Positions 24,305-35,203 of a DNA stretch of 64,000 nt are shown here, in pieces; within the stretch, counting starts at the first letter, position 1; every line of letters starts with the position of its first letter. The position numbers and the translations under genes are program-made. The stretch lies in assembly GCA_031472005.1 (NCBI GenBank), contig PZJY01000004.1, positions 682,001 through 746,000 of the forward strand, read 5' to 3'. The stretch is from Tetracladium setigerum (taxonomy: Eukaryota > Ascomycota > Leotiomycetes > Helotiales). The notes below the pieces were generated by a model, which saw nothing but the letters and a program-made list of their open reading frames with translations, did no database searches and had not been told where the DNA came from.

Positions 24305-25876
24305 TCATGACTTTGCTCCAACGCTTTGCAGCCAAAGGTGAAGAGCAACAATGATCGTAAAGATAGTCCTCAGGTCAGAAGGCTCCTGCAACTCAAACAT
24401 ACCGCATTCCTCAAGTTCGACAAAGACGCCATCTTTATGCTGATACCCATCTTGTAAATATCGCGCATAAGCCCAAGACTATGGAAAAGATGTTCTGGGC
24501 GGTGGAGACAAGTGGCAGACTAATGAGTTAGTATCGAATGAATACGGGTCGAGAAAGACTTTACATCGTCTCGTGTTGTTGGCTACTACTAAGAGTGCCC
24601 TGAGAGAACATGCCAATAAGATGGGCAGCTTCCTGTGCTTGCACGCTGGTAGGCTTTTGATCGACGTCGTACCAGGACTTAGACTGAAGTTCCATGTAAG
24701 TACATGTTGAAATGAAGATTGTCACGCACCTACCTCAATACTACAGTACGAGTATTTTGAACCTCTTTGGCCAATAGCCATCACGATGAACTTTGTGTAC
24801 AAGACTTCCATCATTGGTGGTAGAATATGTAAGTGCTCCTGCTTCTACAGTAAATGTGTCGTGGGTGATACTCCACTCTAAGTAGACAGAAGGTTCTGTG
24901 TCTCTTCTTAGAAGCTTGGTGACACATCGTAGAAGCTCATACACGCAAGCGTTTGTCGTAATTTCTGACTTAGCCCGATGGTCATAACTTGATTGATCGC
25001 TTTGATCGGATGGAATGTAACTCTCAGAAGGCCGGTCTTGGCGCATTTTCTTGCTTGGAGGTTGGATGGGGGAAGAAGGGAGCGAAAACAGCGAAGCAGA
25101 CTGTTGTAGTGAGGATGAGAGGATTGGACCAGCTAAACTCGGGGAATGCTGCCTTCTCAGCTCTCTTCGAGGATCAGAGCTCAGAGGATTCTCAAGAACT
25201 TGTGCCAGGAAAGTAAAAAAGGATGCAAATTTGTCAGCGCGTTCGTCGAGTTGCTGGTGGGTGTAGTTACGCTAATTTTGATCGGAGACCCTGATGCCGG
25301 ATTGTATGTCCTCGGAATCTTCTATCCATGCTGTAGCAGTAACGATGTAAGGTTCGAGAAGCTGCGGAATTCTCCTCTTTGGAGATTTTCCTATTATCTG
25401 GAATGTCTCAATATCATGGATGCCCCATTAACTCCCGGCTCCAAGAGGTTCTCTTCTAGCAGCCAAAGACTCCTTGGGCCACGAGTCAAACAAGTTTTTG
25501 AACTCTTGCAGGGTCGAGGGGTAGGCATAGCGCAATGCCAGGGAAGTTGAAGACCTTGCCCAGTGATTTTCGAATATCTGATCATCACGTGGTGGCATAT
25601 CATCAGTCTGAGATTTTGATGCCTGAGGTTTAACGCCTGGAGCCTGATCGACGGAACATTCACAACATAAACAATTCATCGCCAACCATCCACGGGTGCG
25701 GCGCTTTCACAGCATGGACACATTGGCCATAGTATTGATGCTCTACAAATGTCACACCACTGACTCTCGACAGTCCGCGTCCTCCTTCGGGACCTGAGGC
25801 GTGCTGAGAGGCATACGAATACCGCGAAGCCCAGCAAACCCCAACTCGAGCAGTTGAACATCACGATCCGGCACAC
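24305..25876 (-). pseudogene. Unrecognised multi-exon gene with in-frame stops
   Basis: I cannot name the family. The minus strand from 25876 reads as a short membrane-like start (LLGFAVFVCLSARL) and a Cys cluster (CDICRASILWPMCPCCES). A polar stretch follows that stays in one frame to about 24765, except for TAA near 25435 (after LGAGS) and TAG near 25275 (after SDQN). Downstream exons read SKSWYDVDQKPTSVQAQEAAHL and, after a clear acceptor at 24479-24480, a 57-codon exon SWAYARYLQDGYQHKD... ending GAKS at 24305. A 50-bp intron probably joins the Cys cluster to APGVKPQ, and a 66-bp intron may follow KRFKIL. Both internal stops would be CAA or CAG after one C-to-T change in a CpA context. Codon content otherwise looks protein-like, so this is a recently broken gene or a gene with errors. 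Confidence 0.45.
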
Positions 25877-25958
25877 TCATGACGTCGCTGGATTTGGAAA
25901 CACTTGTGTCATTGAAGAATTCATTAGCAACAATACTCGCCGGCGAGAGACCGATTGC

Positions 25959-26750
25959 ATGGTGGCATTATTCCGTCCCAAGGTGTCCGCTGATTTCTGC
26001 TCTGAAAACGTGGCCTCAATATTGTTTGGATGGATCGCAGAAGACATATCACAGCAGTTTGTTGATACTGTACCAATCCAGAAGTCAGCATGTTCGCTTA
26101 GGAGAAGATTGTGGCTAACCAATGGTATTTACAGGAAGCCGGTGTTGCTACTCCCAGGCGATACACACTCCGAGGGCGTTCGAACTGAAATAACCGCCCT
26201 ATTTCGACAGAGAACGAAACACAAACACCTGTACATTTCACTGAATATTCGGAAGGAGCACGAGTTTGATACCCTGATAACTTCGGTGGAGCTTTATACT
26301 ATGTTCTCGACAGCTGCCAAACAAGCATCGAGGCAACCACTCGTGGACTTTGTCGAAGTCAGTAAAGCCCACATGTATCATGACACTACTTATTTTGATA
26401 CAGGTGCGTATGCTGGTAGTATACTCGCAATGGGTGCGAGTTGTCACCGCAATGACAACGCTATCCTATATTCGTCAATCGTTAAGGGATGGGACAATAT
26501 TGCGAATCAGACACCATGGTTGAATTTCACGAAAATTCTATGCCAGCAATGTGTACTGCTCGCTATATTCGAATCAATCAGAATGCAAAGTCCCGATGTT
26601 AAGGCACGAGCTCCTCTCAGAGATATGGCACCAAGCAAACAAGACTGGAAGTCGGTAAAGCGCAAGCTCCCAACCGCCGAGAAGTGTGGCAACAAGAAGA
26701 AGTTGAATCATATACCAGATGCTGCAAAGGATACTTCGCCGATAATTTGA
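25959..26750 (+). CDS. Hypothetical protein, start uncertain
   Basis: An open frame of at least 298 codons runs from about 25764 to 26750; the first ATG in it is at 25959 (264 residues). No domain is recognised. The middle is mixed alpha/beta-like (KHLYISLNIRKEHEFDTLITSVELYTMF). The C-terminus is Lys-rich and could carry a nuclear localisation signal (KRKLPTAEKCGNKKKL). A 5' exon may exist, because the frame stays open upstream without ATG; a CAG at 25771-25773 could be its acceptor. Its upstream end overlaps the decayed minus-strand gene. It may be a fragment. Confidence 0.4.
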   Translation: MVALFRPKVSADFCSENVASILFGWIAEDISQQFVDTVPIQKSACSLRRRLWLTNGIYRKPVLLLPGDTHSEGVRTEITALFRQRTKHKHLYISLNIRKEHEFDTLITSVELYTMFSTAAKQASRQPLVDFVEVSKAHMYHDTTYFDTGAYAGSILAMGASCHRNDNAILYSSIVKGWDNIANQTPWLNFTKILCQQCVLLAIFESIRMQSPDVKARAPLRDMAPSKQDWKSVKRKLPTAEKCGNKKKLNHIPDAAKDTSPII

Positions 26751-27725
26751 ATGGCTTTCGCACGGCAGCGATATATTGGAGCGTTTCACGTTGTCAACAT
26801 CCACTTCAGCATCCATGCAAGTGTGATTAGTCTGGCGGGCACAATCGGCCGCATACTCTCCATCCTCGTGTCGTAGCAAGGTCATCCATTGCTCTGTTGC
26901 ATTGGTCTGGAGGCTTTGCCGAGAGTTTCTCTTTCGGTTGCAGCGTCCGAGCAACCTCAGCCAAACACGGCAGATCCAATGTCCCCACCCATCTTCCGCA
27001 TTTCAGCAGACGGAAATTCTTTTAGGTATATGTAAGAAGTGCGTTGAGAGACATGTAAAGAGCTGGGCAGTTCCCGATGAGAATGTGACCAGGTTTAGGA
27101 CATGGTTGAACGAGACTCCATATCTTTCTGGGGAACGCAAAGTAATGTCTGATATCAACAGCAGCTGCAATGTCTCTTTGTATATTCCACGGATATAAAA
27201 GAGATGATTTACATCGCATCAAAAGCTTGCTCAAGCTTGAGTAATTTCACACAAGAAGTGGATGTGTCACCTTCATCGCGTTCACTTTTCATCTCGAAAG
27301 CTCCAACGCTTTCATACTCTATGTCCTATGCCACGTCATCTCCTGGTTTCAAGGCGTCTTAGACCCATGGCCCCTTTCAAACATCCGAAGGGGTGGTATG
27401 TACCATGGCTTTGAAAGGAGCATCCTGGACAAAGATGGGAAGTCGCCGGCCAAGTAATTAGGAGCAATGTCACATTTAGGATCTTTTTGGGATGTGCTTT
27501 TGACTGTTATAGCTAGAGATGGGATAGAAAACAGCCACCCAATCAAGCTTCGTGTGACGGATGTGTGGGGATGAAGCCTTCTTAGGATATTGACAATCGA
27601 AATGAAGAGATAATCACGAAGACAATTACTGAGCAAGACGAGATACCGCATGGCTATGTGCTGGTCACACTTTCGCAATTTATCCTCGCCCCGACACCTC
27701 TGATACCACCATCCTCTTCTCTCTC
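26751..27725. other. Intergenic, no supported gene
   Basis: Nearly 1 kb with only short ORFs and no recognisable domain on either strand. Confidence 0.5.
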
Positions 27726-28879
27726 TTAGGCCAGAGTCCAACCACAATGGTTGACGGCCCTCCAATTTTGTAGGTCGCGGGCGAAAGGATTCAACACTGC
27801 CAGTTGGCCGACCATTGGCAATTGATTGTCCTCCACATGCTTGAAAACCTCCACCCAGTTTTTCAGTCTGGCAACGTTGAGTTTTAATGGTGTCAACCTG
27901 TCTACAATTGACAACTGATTGTCCTTTATGCACTTAACAATCTCCACCCAATGTTCAAGTTCGTCGGAGCTAGGAGCCGACGTTGCCAAATTTGCCACGA
28001 ATTGTACCTGGTTGACCGTTACATGCTTGATGATCTCCACCCAATGAATCATTTTGACGGCGCTATGTCTCGATGCTACTAATTGCCCTACAACTGGCAA
28101 GAGGTAGTCCTTGATGGACGCGAAAATGTCCTCCCAAAATGGAAGTTCATCAGAGCTAGGATTCGTCTTTAATAACTTTGCCACAATTCGCAATAGACTG
28201 TTCCTAGCGGCGTTGGCAACATAAGTTTTGACATGGTTGAAAATCAACTGCCAATATTGTTCCTTAACCTCGCCAACAATCTGCTTTTGAATCGATGCGT
28301 TCAAGTTGTCCAAAGTGGGCTCTGTCTCTCCTAAAGCCGAGTAACGAGGCGGTAATTGGGTGTTGTCTCCGTCCAGCAAATTTGTAATCGGTTTCGTAGG
28401 GCTTTTATCATCTCCGGTAGACCCACGTTGAATCTTTTGGAAAGTAACTGTAGCATCATCTTAGGATACGTTTGATTTGGCCTCGTGAACAAATACTTAC
28501 TCCTGTACAGTTTTCGAATAAGTTTCCCTTGAACCCCTCCTTGAGCCCCGTCTCCCTTGACCCGACCCCCATCTTTAACCAACTCGCTATTCTGGTCCTG
28601 GAAAGCTTTGATCTCAGTCATTGTGAACTGATCGCCAAGCAAAAGCTGCAAGTTGTCTTTGAAATCTTCAAGACCCTGAAAGTGATTCGATACAGTTGTC
28701 CAAAACGCAGTCTTCGTCTTACACGATCCCTGACACTCTTCGAACTTATTGCCAAAGAGACGAATCTCCTTCTGAAACACACAAGAGCAAGAACCTCCGT
28801 AACAGTTCCATCGTATAGGCTCAAGAGATGCAAGCTGTTGGTAGAATAATACGTATACAAGTGATTCACTTGAGGCCAA
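27726..28879 (-). CDS. Protein with 31-residue Trp-anchored tandem repeats
   Basis: Two exons (28879-28501 and 28447-27726) join over a 53-bp intron (GTAAGT donor, CTACAG acceptor); the join gives a continuous frame of about 366 codons. Family unknown. Exon 1 begins with a Cys-rich patch (RWNCYGGSCSCV..CQGSC). Exon 2 carries at least four 31-residue repeats of the form xWVEIxKHVxDNQLxxVxxLxxxxxxxxxLx, starting FWEDIF, HWVEII, HWVEIV and NWVEVF. An eight-residue-longer copy (YWQLIF) precedes them and a stub (NWRAV) follows. The pattern suggests paired helices, as in HEAT-like solenoids, but that is inference. The open frame lacks an ATG at its start: a stop lies just upstream and the first internal ATG is about residue 87. 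A missing 5' exon or an internal start must be assumed. Confidence 0.6.
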
Positions 28880-31393
28880 AGGGAGACACTACGGTCCAAG
28901 ATATACTGTTGTATTCCTGGTTTGATAATGTCTAAAGAACCAGTTCATCAGTGGCCTGGAAGGTGGTTATATACACTCAAAAGGGGGTGAGTCACGTGAT
29001 AGCTGTCTCTGTTCAGCTACCACTCTCTACCAAAGCGTAACTGAGCGTACCACCACTCCGATGCGCTACAGCATCTGACCACTGACTACTGAATACTATT
29101 TACAGCTGACGGTTCATCTGGAGTGTTATTCCAACACAAGCGGTTTAAAAAATGGTGGTAGAGCGAAGAACCCTTCTCCAACCACTTGTATAGCAGCTAA
29201 ATTCATGCTAAGCACATACATCAACTTAAGTTTCTGTCAATACAACTACGGAAGACTTACATAGCTCAGAGGTGATTCCTAATAATATTCGGACGTAATC
29301 TTGAAGCAGTGAAACTTGTGGGAGAGATGGAAGATCACTGGGAACATTGGCCTACTTTGAACGCTTATTTGTACTCGGTGTGAGGGCTTTCGAGTGCAAG
29401 GCTGGCAAGATCCCAAGTCTGCCGCAGTACGCGCGCGGTTGCCCGCCGCCCCGCCGATTTCGTCCGCGGAACCGTAATCACCTGATTTGAGAGATTAGCT
29501 CCAGCGACGCTCCAGGAAAGCGCTTACGAAGCCCCACTTAATGAAGTTAAGTCTAATGGCTGTGGATACGTCTACCAGGGTTTTATGACGAATAACAGAG
29601 TCTCTATAGTAGAATCTTCTCTCTTCAGTCCTGCCCTAGCGAACGGACCAGATTTTGGCCAGTGCAAGAGCAACGAGAGGGCATCCGCCCCAATTTTGTA
29701 AGATTTAACGTTTATTTAGCGTGGGGATAGTACGAAAGGGGGAGGGGGTCCGGGGGAGGGGGGGGGGGCACGAGCCCCCCCTCCCCCAGTAATATATATT
29801 ATAAGAGATTAATATTATAATATAATTTAATAATAATTTAATAATAATTTAATAAAAAAGTTTAATTTAAAATAATAATGTAACTCAATAACTTAATAAC
29901 TTAATAAGATAATATAACTTAAATAAAGAATTCTTTTACTTTATTTTAATAATGCTTATTAAGGTCGAGGGATAGTGTGCTATCCCCTAGTTGAGCTATA
30001 ATCATTAGGCTAAGTCAGAAATAAGGACAAATGGTTCACTATTGTGTGTCCCGCTTCCGAAAAAATCCTGATATTCCACTTTATGATCCTCTTCTTTTGT
30101 TGTCTCTCGACCTGTGGAGGTCTTGGAATAGACTAAAGAAGCCGATATCGTTTTCACCACGTACGGACTGATACGGCATGGAAGCAATAGAAGCAAACTT
30201 ACTCGTCAGAGATATGTTCTCGCTGCCAGTGGCAAGTGACAAACGAACCTCAACTTGGATTGTCTTTCTAAGACAAGATTGGCTTATTCTGTGCAGGGTC
30301 GCTAGATCTTGGGCAGGTCTTTGAAATGGTAAAAGATTATCTATATGCAAGACAAGACATGTAATTCATAGAATGGAGATATGATCTCCCTGAACTTCTT
30401 GTAACGGTAGACTTTGTAGTCCATAACACTGGTGGAATGGGTATTGTGGGAATCAGCGATCACAAATGTTCCACTTATCACATACCTCGTGCTACCTGGC
30501 CAGGGACAAAGAAATGCGAGCGTGCTTGCAGAGAGCAATGTTTTGACTTGGCCACGAGATATGAACGTATGGCGGAGGAGCTAGAAGCAGCTTTCAGGCT
30601 AACTCGAATATTACATTGAAATGGATAAACCAAATCCAGTGATCCAGTATATACAGAATCATGGAGAAGTGACAGGTCATATGATTTATAACCAACCTAC
30701 TCAACACTAATTAGCACGAACGTTCTCCTCGAAAACATACTGCTGTGCCTGAACGAATTTGCGATCGACATACAATCTCTCGCAATGGCCGCTTTAGCAA
30801 GTGCATCTGAATCGAAAAGTCCTCCGTCGTAGCTCAACAATTACGTCTCCAATATCAGTAGCTTGTGAAAGGATGGAGTGATCTTACTGCCACGTTGACC
30901 TTGAGCTTTTAAGTAGTATGAGGCCTGTGTAATCACATGGTGCATAATTTACTCATGCTTATATTTGAATTTATTACCAGGGCTGTATATTCTGGGTCAT
31001 CATCAACTCCATACCTTCAGTGAAGTGACTGGAATGGTTGCTGATGTATCATTGAGCCTCCAAAGCTGATCCTAGAGACAAGGCTAGCCTTCTGCGGATG
31101 TCTTACTCCACTTTATATATGTCTCAGCTGCCATTGAAATGTATTCAATATAACACACCTCTCGGGTCAAGCATGATGAGATCAATATAGAACCAACCTG
31201 TAAGGATTCGATCAACAATCGCCGAGGGTACATCAAGAATACCTGGTAAAATGAACTGAAGATACTAAGCAGATTTTCAGGCCCTATAACCGTTACATCG
31301 ATACTACACTACTCTCTAAATGTAATGTTTTTCACTATTGGCCGCCTCGGCAAGGTTGAAGTCGAAAAAGTAAAGTTTGGCATTGTACATAGT
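28880..31393. other. Repeat-rich intergenic region
   Basis: No protein gene is supported in 2.5 kb. It contains the GC-hairpin/AT-rich island described separately and a short CpG-rich stretch near 29425-29475. Small ORFs (for example 30437-30619) have no domains. Confidence 0.5.
29720..29990. other. GC-rich hairpin next to an AT-only island
   Basis: At 29735-29788 a G-rich tract turns through CACGAG into its C-rich complement (GGGGGAGGGG... / ...CCCCTCCCCC), giving a long potential hairpin. About 160 bp follow that are almost purely A and T. Then comes a perfect short hairpin at 29969-29986 (GGGATAG, loop TGTG, CTATCCC). The G-strand also fits G-quadruplex patterns. The contrast with flanking DNA suggests an inserted piece, for instance mitochondrial-type GC-cluster DNA or a mobile element relic. 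The origin is not proven. Confidence 0.55.
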
Positions 31394-31786
31394 TACAGTG
31401 AGCTTCGAAATCGGCTTCCTCTATGTAAACACTTTCATTCCATTGAGCCACAGTGCCAAGAAGCACTAGATCTATTGTGGTTAGTTGTTTTTTGTCATCA
31501 TATCTTGTCCTGATGGGAGCCTGGCTGCTTTACAGAACCGCAAACGGGTCATCACGTCACTTGATGATAGAGAATGCTCCCGGTCACAAAAAGGGTCATC
31601 AATCTCAAATTGGAAAAAAGGTCATCACTAAGTCTTAAAAGCGGCACTTTCTAGCCTTAGGCTATAATACGAGGACCATAAACAGCTAACCGGAATACGT
31701 CTAGTGCTGACTTCAGTATCTTGGCGAGTGGCTCAATTAAGAGGAAAGACTGTACAGAGAGGAAGCCGATTTCGAAGCCGACTGTA
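31394..31786 (+). mobile_element. Short inverted-repeat element, family A, copy 1
   Basis: A 393-bp element begins TACAGTGAGCTTCGAAATCG and ends with the near-complement GCCGATTTCGAAGCCGACTGTA. The terminal inverted repeats are about 40 bp. The TA at each edge fits the TA target-site duplication of Tc1/mariner-type elements, whose ends often begin CAGT. There is no transposase ORF inside, so it would be a non-autonomous MITE. The interior holds several GGTCATCA motifs and matches copies 2 and 3, which lie in the opposite orientation. It is about 290 bp beyond the 3' end of the Sir2-SET gene. Confidence 0.8.
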
Positions 31787-32071
31787 GTCTTAACTTACTC
31801 ACCTGATTTTGAGCTGTGTCATCTGACTGGAGAGGAATATAATCTTTTTTTTTTCCGAAGATAACGTTATAGTATATCTAAACGTTTACTGCACATAAAG
31901 AATTAGTTACCTCCAGGATTTTTTCCAGTGTCTCTGCTCGTTGGCCGTCACTAAAAGCCCTTGTCTGACGTAGTTGTAAGCCGTGTTACACTCGCCATTC
32001 TTAGTATAACTTATTAACTTATAAAAGATTATTAATCGATTACTGTTTCCCCTTTTTATTTATAAAAAATA
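31787..32071. other. AT-rich spacer
   Basis: Spacer between the MITE and the Sir2-SET gene end. It includes an AT-rich stretch at 31995-32070 that may hold the 3' UTR and polyadenylation signals of that gene. Nothing else is seen. Confidence 0.4.
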
Positions 32072-35000
32072 TTACTGCCGCGTTCTTAGTACTACTTTAG
32101 TGGTGCGAGAGCTTGTTAAGGTTCGATTTGGCCATTCTTGGCCATATATGAGCCGATTGCGAGTGCATTGTGGGCACGACCCATCACTTGACAACTTGAT
32201 CTTGCAATTTCCACAAGCAGGATGAGTAGTTGCTAGAACCTCCTCTTGACATTTCAAACACTTACAGATTTCATCTTGAAAATAATCCTTCGCATAATAC
32301 ACCGTGATTTCGTCTCCCACTTCAATATCTTTTACAGCCCTAATCTCAGTAGTTTTCTCTGAATGATGTGCAAACATCGCGTTTGCGTTGCAGCTATGGT
32401 TTACAAACCTTATTGGCCCTACGAGTACTCGATCCTTCTTTGCACCTTTGAGGCGGATAATGCTGAAGTCCGCTCCAATCGACTCTGCTTCCTCCCTTTC
32501 CTGCCGTCCTATTGTGCGCATTACTCCAATCAAGTATTTGACCTTGTGACCTTTCTTTATTACTTGACGTGCAGTTATTGCTGCTTCAGGCTTTCCGGTG
32601 AATATATCAGTTGTAGATATATCGAAGGGGCAATCAGTCTTCCACACGTCTAGATAAGTTTGAACTAGTTGTTCATGCCATCGAGCGTCAGCCTTGTTGA
32701 TGCCTTGACTAATTGTTTCAAGTTCTGGGATTGAAGAAATGAAAGTTCTTAAGGCAATCTCGTCACTACTATGTATGTAGTTCCGGATTTTCTCCAAAAG
32801 GAGCTCCTTATTGGTTCCGGGGGTTGGTTTGGTATACACTCCAAATTTACGAATTTCTGTCCAAAAGTAGGGCTGGAAATGTATTAGTCATATATAATTG
32901 CATCCCAGATGGTAACTTACTCTCTCTACTATTAGGTCGACGAGGACATTGTCGTATTGAAATAGGTCGTGGATAGTGAAGTTTCGGCTGTTCAGGAAAG
33001 GCGTGATTGAAGTATTTGGCTGGTCCTTGGTAAGTTAGACGAATTTTTCTTGTGCCTTATTGTTGGAAGGGGTCATACTTCCAAACAAAGCTGCAATTTC
33101 AACTTCCTGTATTCTTCTGTAGTAATTAACTTTGCATTCTGGAATGGTTCTAGTATTTGCCCTGCTTCATAGTTCTCTGTAGTTAACCACTGGTGAAGAT
33201 GCTGTCCTAAGATTCTGTAAAGTTTCATTCGACTGCTATCACTCTGAACTTCTTTCAATGAAATCTCGAGCTTTTCTTTGCTTGCATTGATGCACTGCCT
33301 ACTAAACGTCAGACTCTGCCAATACAGAATGGGGGGGGAGATCGTACCAGATATTGGGATGAAAGAGAAATCCCCAGCCCATGCGGTCTAGAATTTGACC
33401 TAACTTACGACCTCTCGAAATTTTTGCTGTCAGTCGAGTTCTGTGCATTGTTTTTGCTGTTTGACTGACGGCTCCCATCCGCTCTTGATATTGGTCGAAT
33501 GTTTTGTCCATTATCTTAGAGCGGGCAGCCTTTTCAGTAATGGTATGGTCTGCTTCCTGGAGAATCGATGCTTGCTTGTCAATCAATTTCCAGACTCCTA
33601 TATATCCAAATAGTGTCAATATGGTTTTTTCCCTCCTTGAACGCTCGCTTTGTAAGAGAAAATCAAGCCACTCTTCCCCATTCGCGTAGTTACGTGAAGA
33701 TATGGATGCAGCTCGAATCTGTTCCTGCCTAGCCGATAGATAAATTCCAAGACAGGTATCCTTCGTGGATTCATAGCTCCTTTGGCCATTATTACAAAAG
33801 AATTCTATAGCTTCAAATATCTCTTGATAAAGCAGATCTGTGTTAGGTCGATGGGTGTCTTGACCTCGACCAAGATTCGTATTACCTGTAGGGGCTTGTC
33901 GATCTCTTGCGGCTCTAGTCGAACTAGGACGAGGTAAGTCAACATTAGAACCACCCTCTAGTCCATCAAAAATTTTCTGAGCGAATATTCGAGCTAGATC
34001 AGAATTGTCCTTTGCAAAGGAGTGAAGCAGTTGTTCAAGCTATAAATAATTAGTATGGGCGTTCAAAAATGGGTGTGCTACCTTTGTTCTACTCTCCGAT
34101 ATCCCTATCTCGGCCGTTACTTTGTGGAAAAACTGATCTAGCAACCCTAAACAATGAGTGCTCTAGAAGATTAGGGTTGCCCAGGATATTTGGAATGGAC
34201 ACTCACAGTTTCATCCCAACATGGAAGGCCAATATCTTTGGCTAATCTTTCGCAATTTGAATATATTTTCAAGTCCCATGGATATTGGTTACTTTGTGGC
34301 TCATCTCTCATATTTATCCAAACTGTAGATCCCGAGGGGTCATCGTGGACAGCTGCGCTAAAAAGTTCCACCATTTTCTTGACTGCTTTGATCTTAAGGG
34401 ACGTCCCAGCTACTATGAGTAAGTCTGGCTTACGTTTGAGATCTGTGTTTATCACCTGTTGAATCTTTTGACCGTCTGTTGCCTCCTCAAAGCTATCTTG
34501 ATAAAGAGTTATAGTCGGCCGGAAATTTCCCGCAAGCCGGTCGCTTCTTCTTATTGTACTCGAGAACAACTTTGGTTCAAAGCCTACATGTTCGTGACAG
34601 GTCGGACATATCATTTTGCTGACGCTACCATGAAGTTGAATTGTTTGTGGCCAGTTGTTATTTTTCCCCTCAAGTGGAGTCTCAGTTGTCAAAGGAGCCA
34701 ATCTCGTATCTAGATCGTCAATATTTTGCGTGTACAAACGGAGAAGCTGTTTTTGTTCTGCGAGAGTGGCCAAGAGGTGATGAAAACGTGTTGGTTGTGC
34801 TGATTCCGTGGCTTTGTGTAGATCGCATATGACATCCTTAAAAGCGTTGACAGATTGTTCAGTGTTGAGCATAGCCTTGTCGAATAAATCCTTCACCGAG
34901 TATTTTAACTCGTGTCGCTTTATTATTTCTTTGAAGCGATCTGTGTTCGAACTAAAATCCGGTACTTTTCACTGGTTAGAGATATTCATTTGTTCAAGTT

Positions 35001-35131
35001 CCAGGTTTATCCCTCCTTACCCCAGCAGCGGTAGAAACTCCAGCTCCGATAATGGCCACTATTCTCCGTTTGTTCTTGATGAGATGAGTCAGGGTGTCAA
35101 GCTTTTTATCATAGTCCCCTTGATCTTCCAT
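32072..35131 (-). CDS. Sirtuin (Sir2)-SET domain fusion protein
   Basis: Six exons: 35131-35021, 34965/34964-34207, 34162-34082, 34039-33079, 33025-32921 and 32872-32072. Introns are 42-56 bp. About 938 residues result. N-terminal Sir2 domain: GAGVSTAAG (29-37), VPDFSSN (38-44), TQNID (116-120), catalytic-type His149 in LHG, CPTC (157-160) and AGTSLK (223-228). The usual second zinc Cys pair is not visible. A linker of about 400 residues has no known domain. The C-terminus resembles Set9/SUV4-20 H4K20 methyltransferases: DNVLVDLIVERPYFWTEIRK, then a SET core with FVNHSCNANAMF (NHSC 830-833), DEITVYY (864-865) and a CxCxxC post-SET (875-880) plus CxxC pairs (892/895, 905/908). Two one-base problems need fixing: G4 at the exon-1 donor (35020-35024 region) should be G5, and G8 at 33331-33338 should be G7. 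Both are homopolymers. Reactions inferred from families: NAD-dependent deacylation and lysine methylation, in the nucleus. Confidence 0.72.
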
Positions 35132-35203
35132 CTTGACAAAGCGGCGGTAGATATCAAAATTGTGTCTAGGAGAACAAGAGCCTAAGTACAGTATTATGAA
35201 CAA

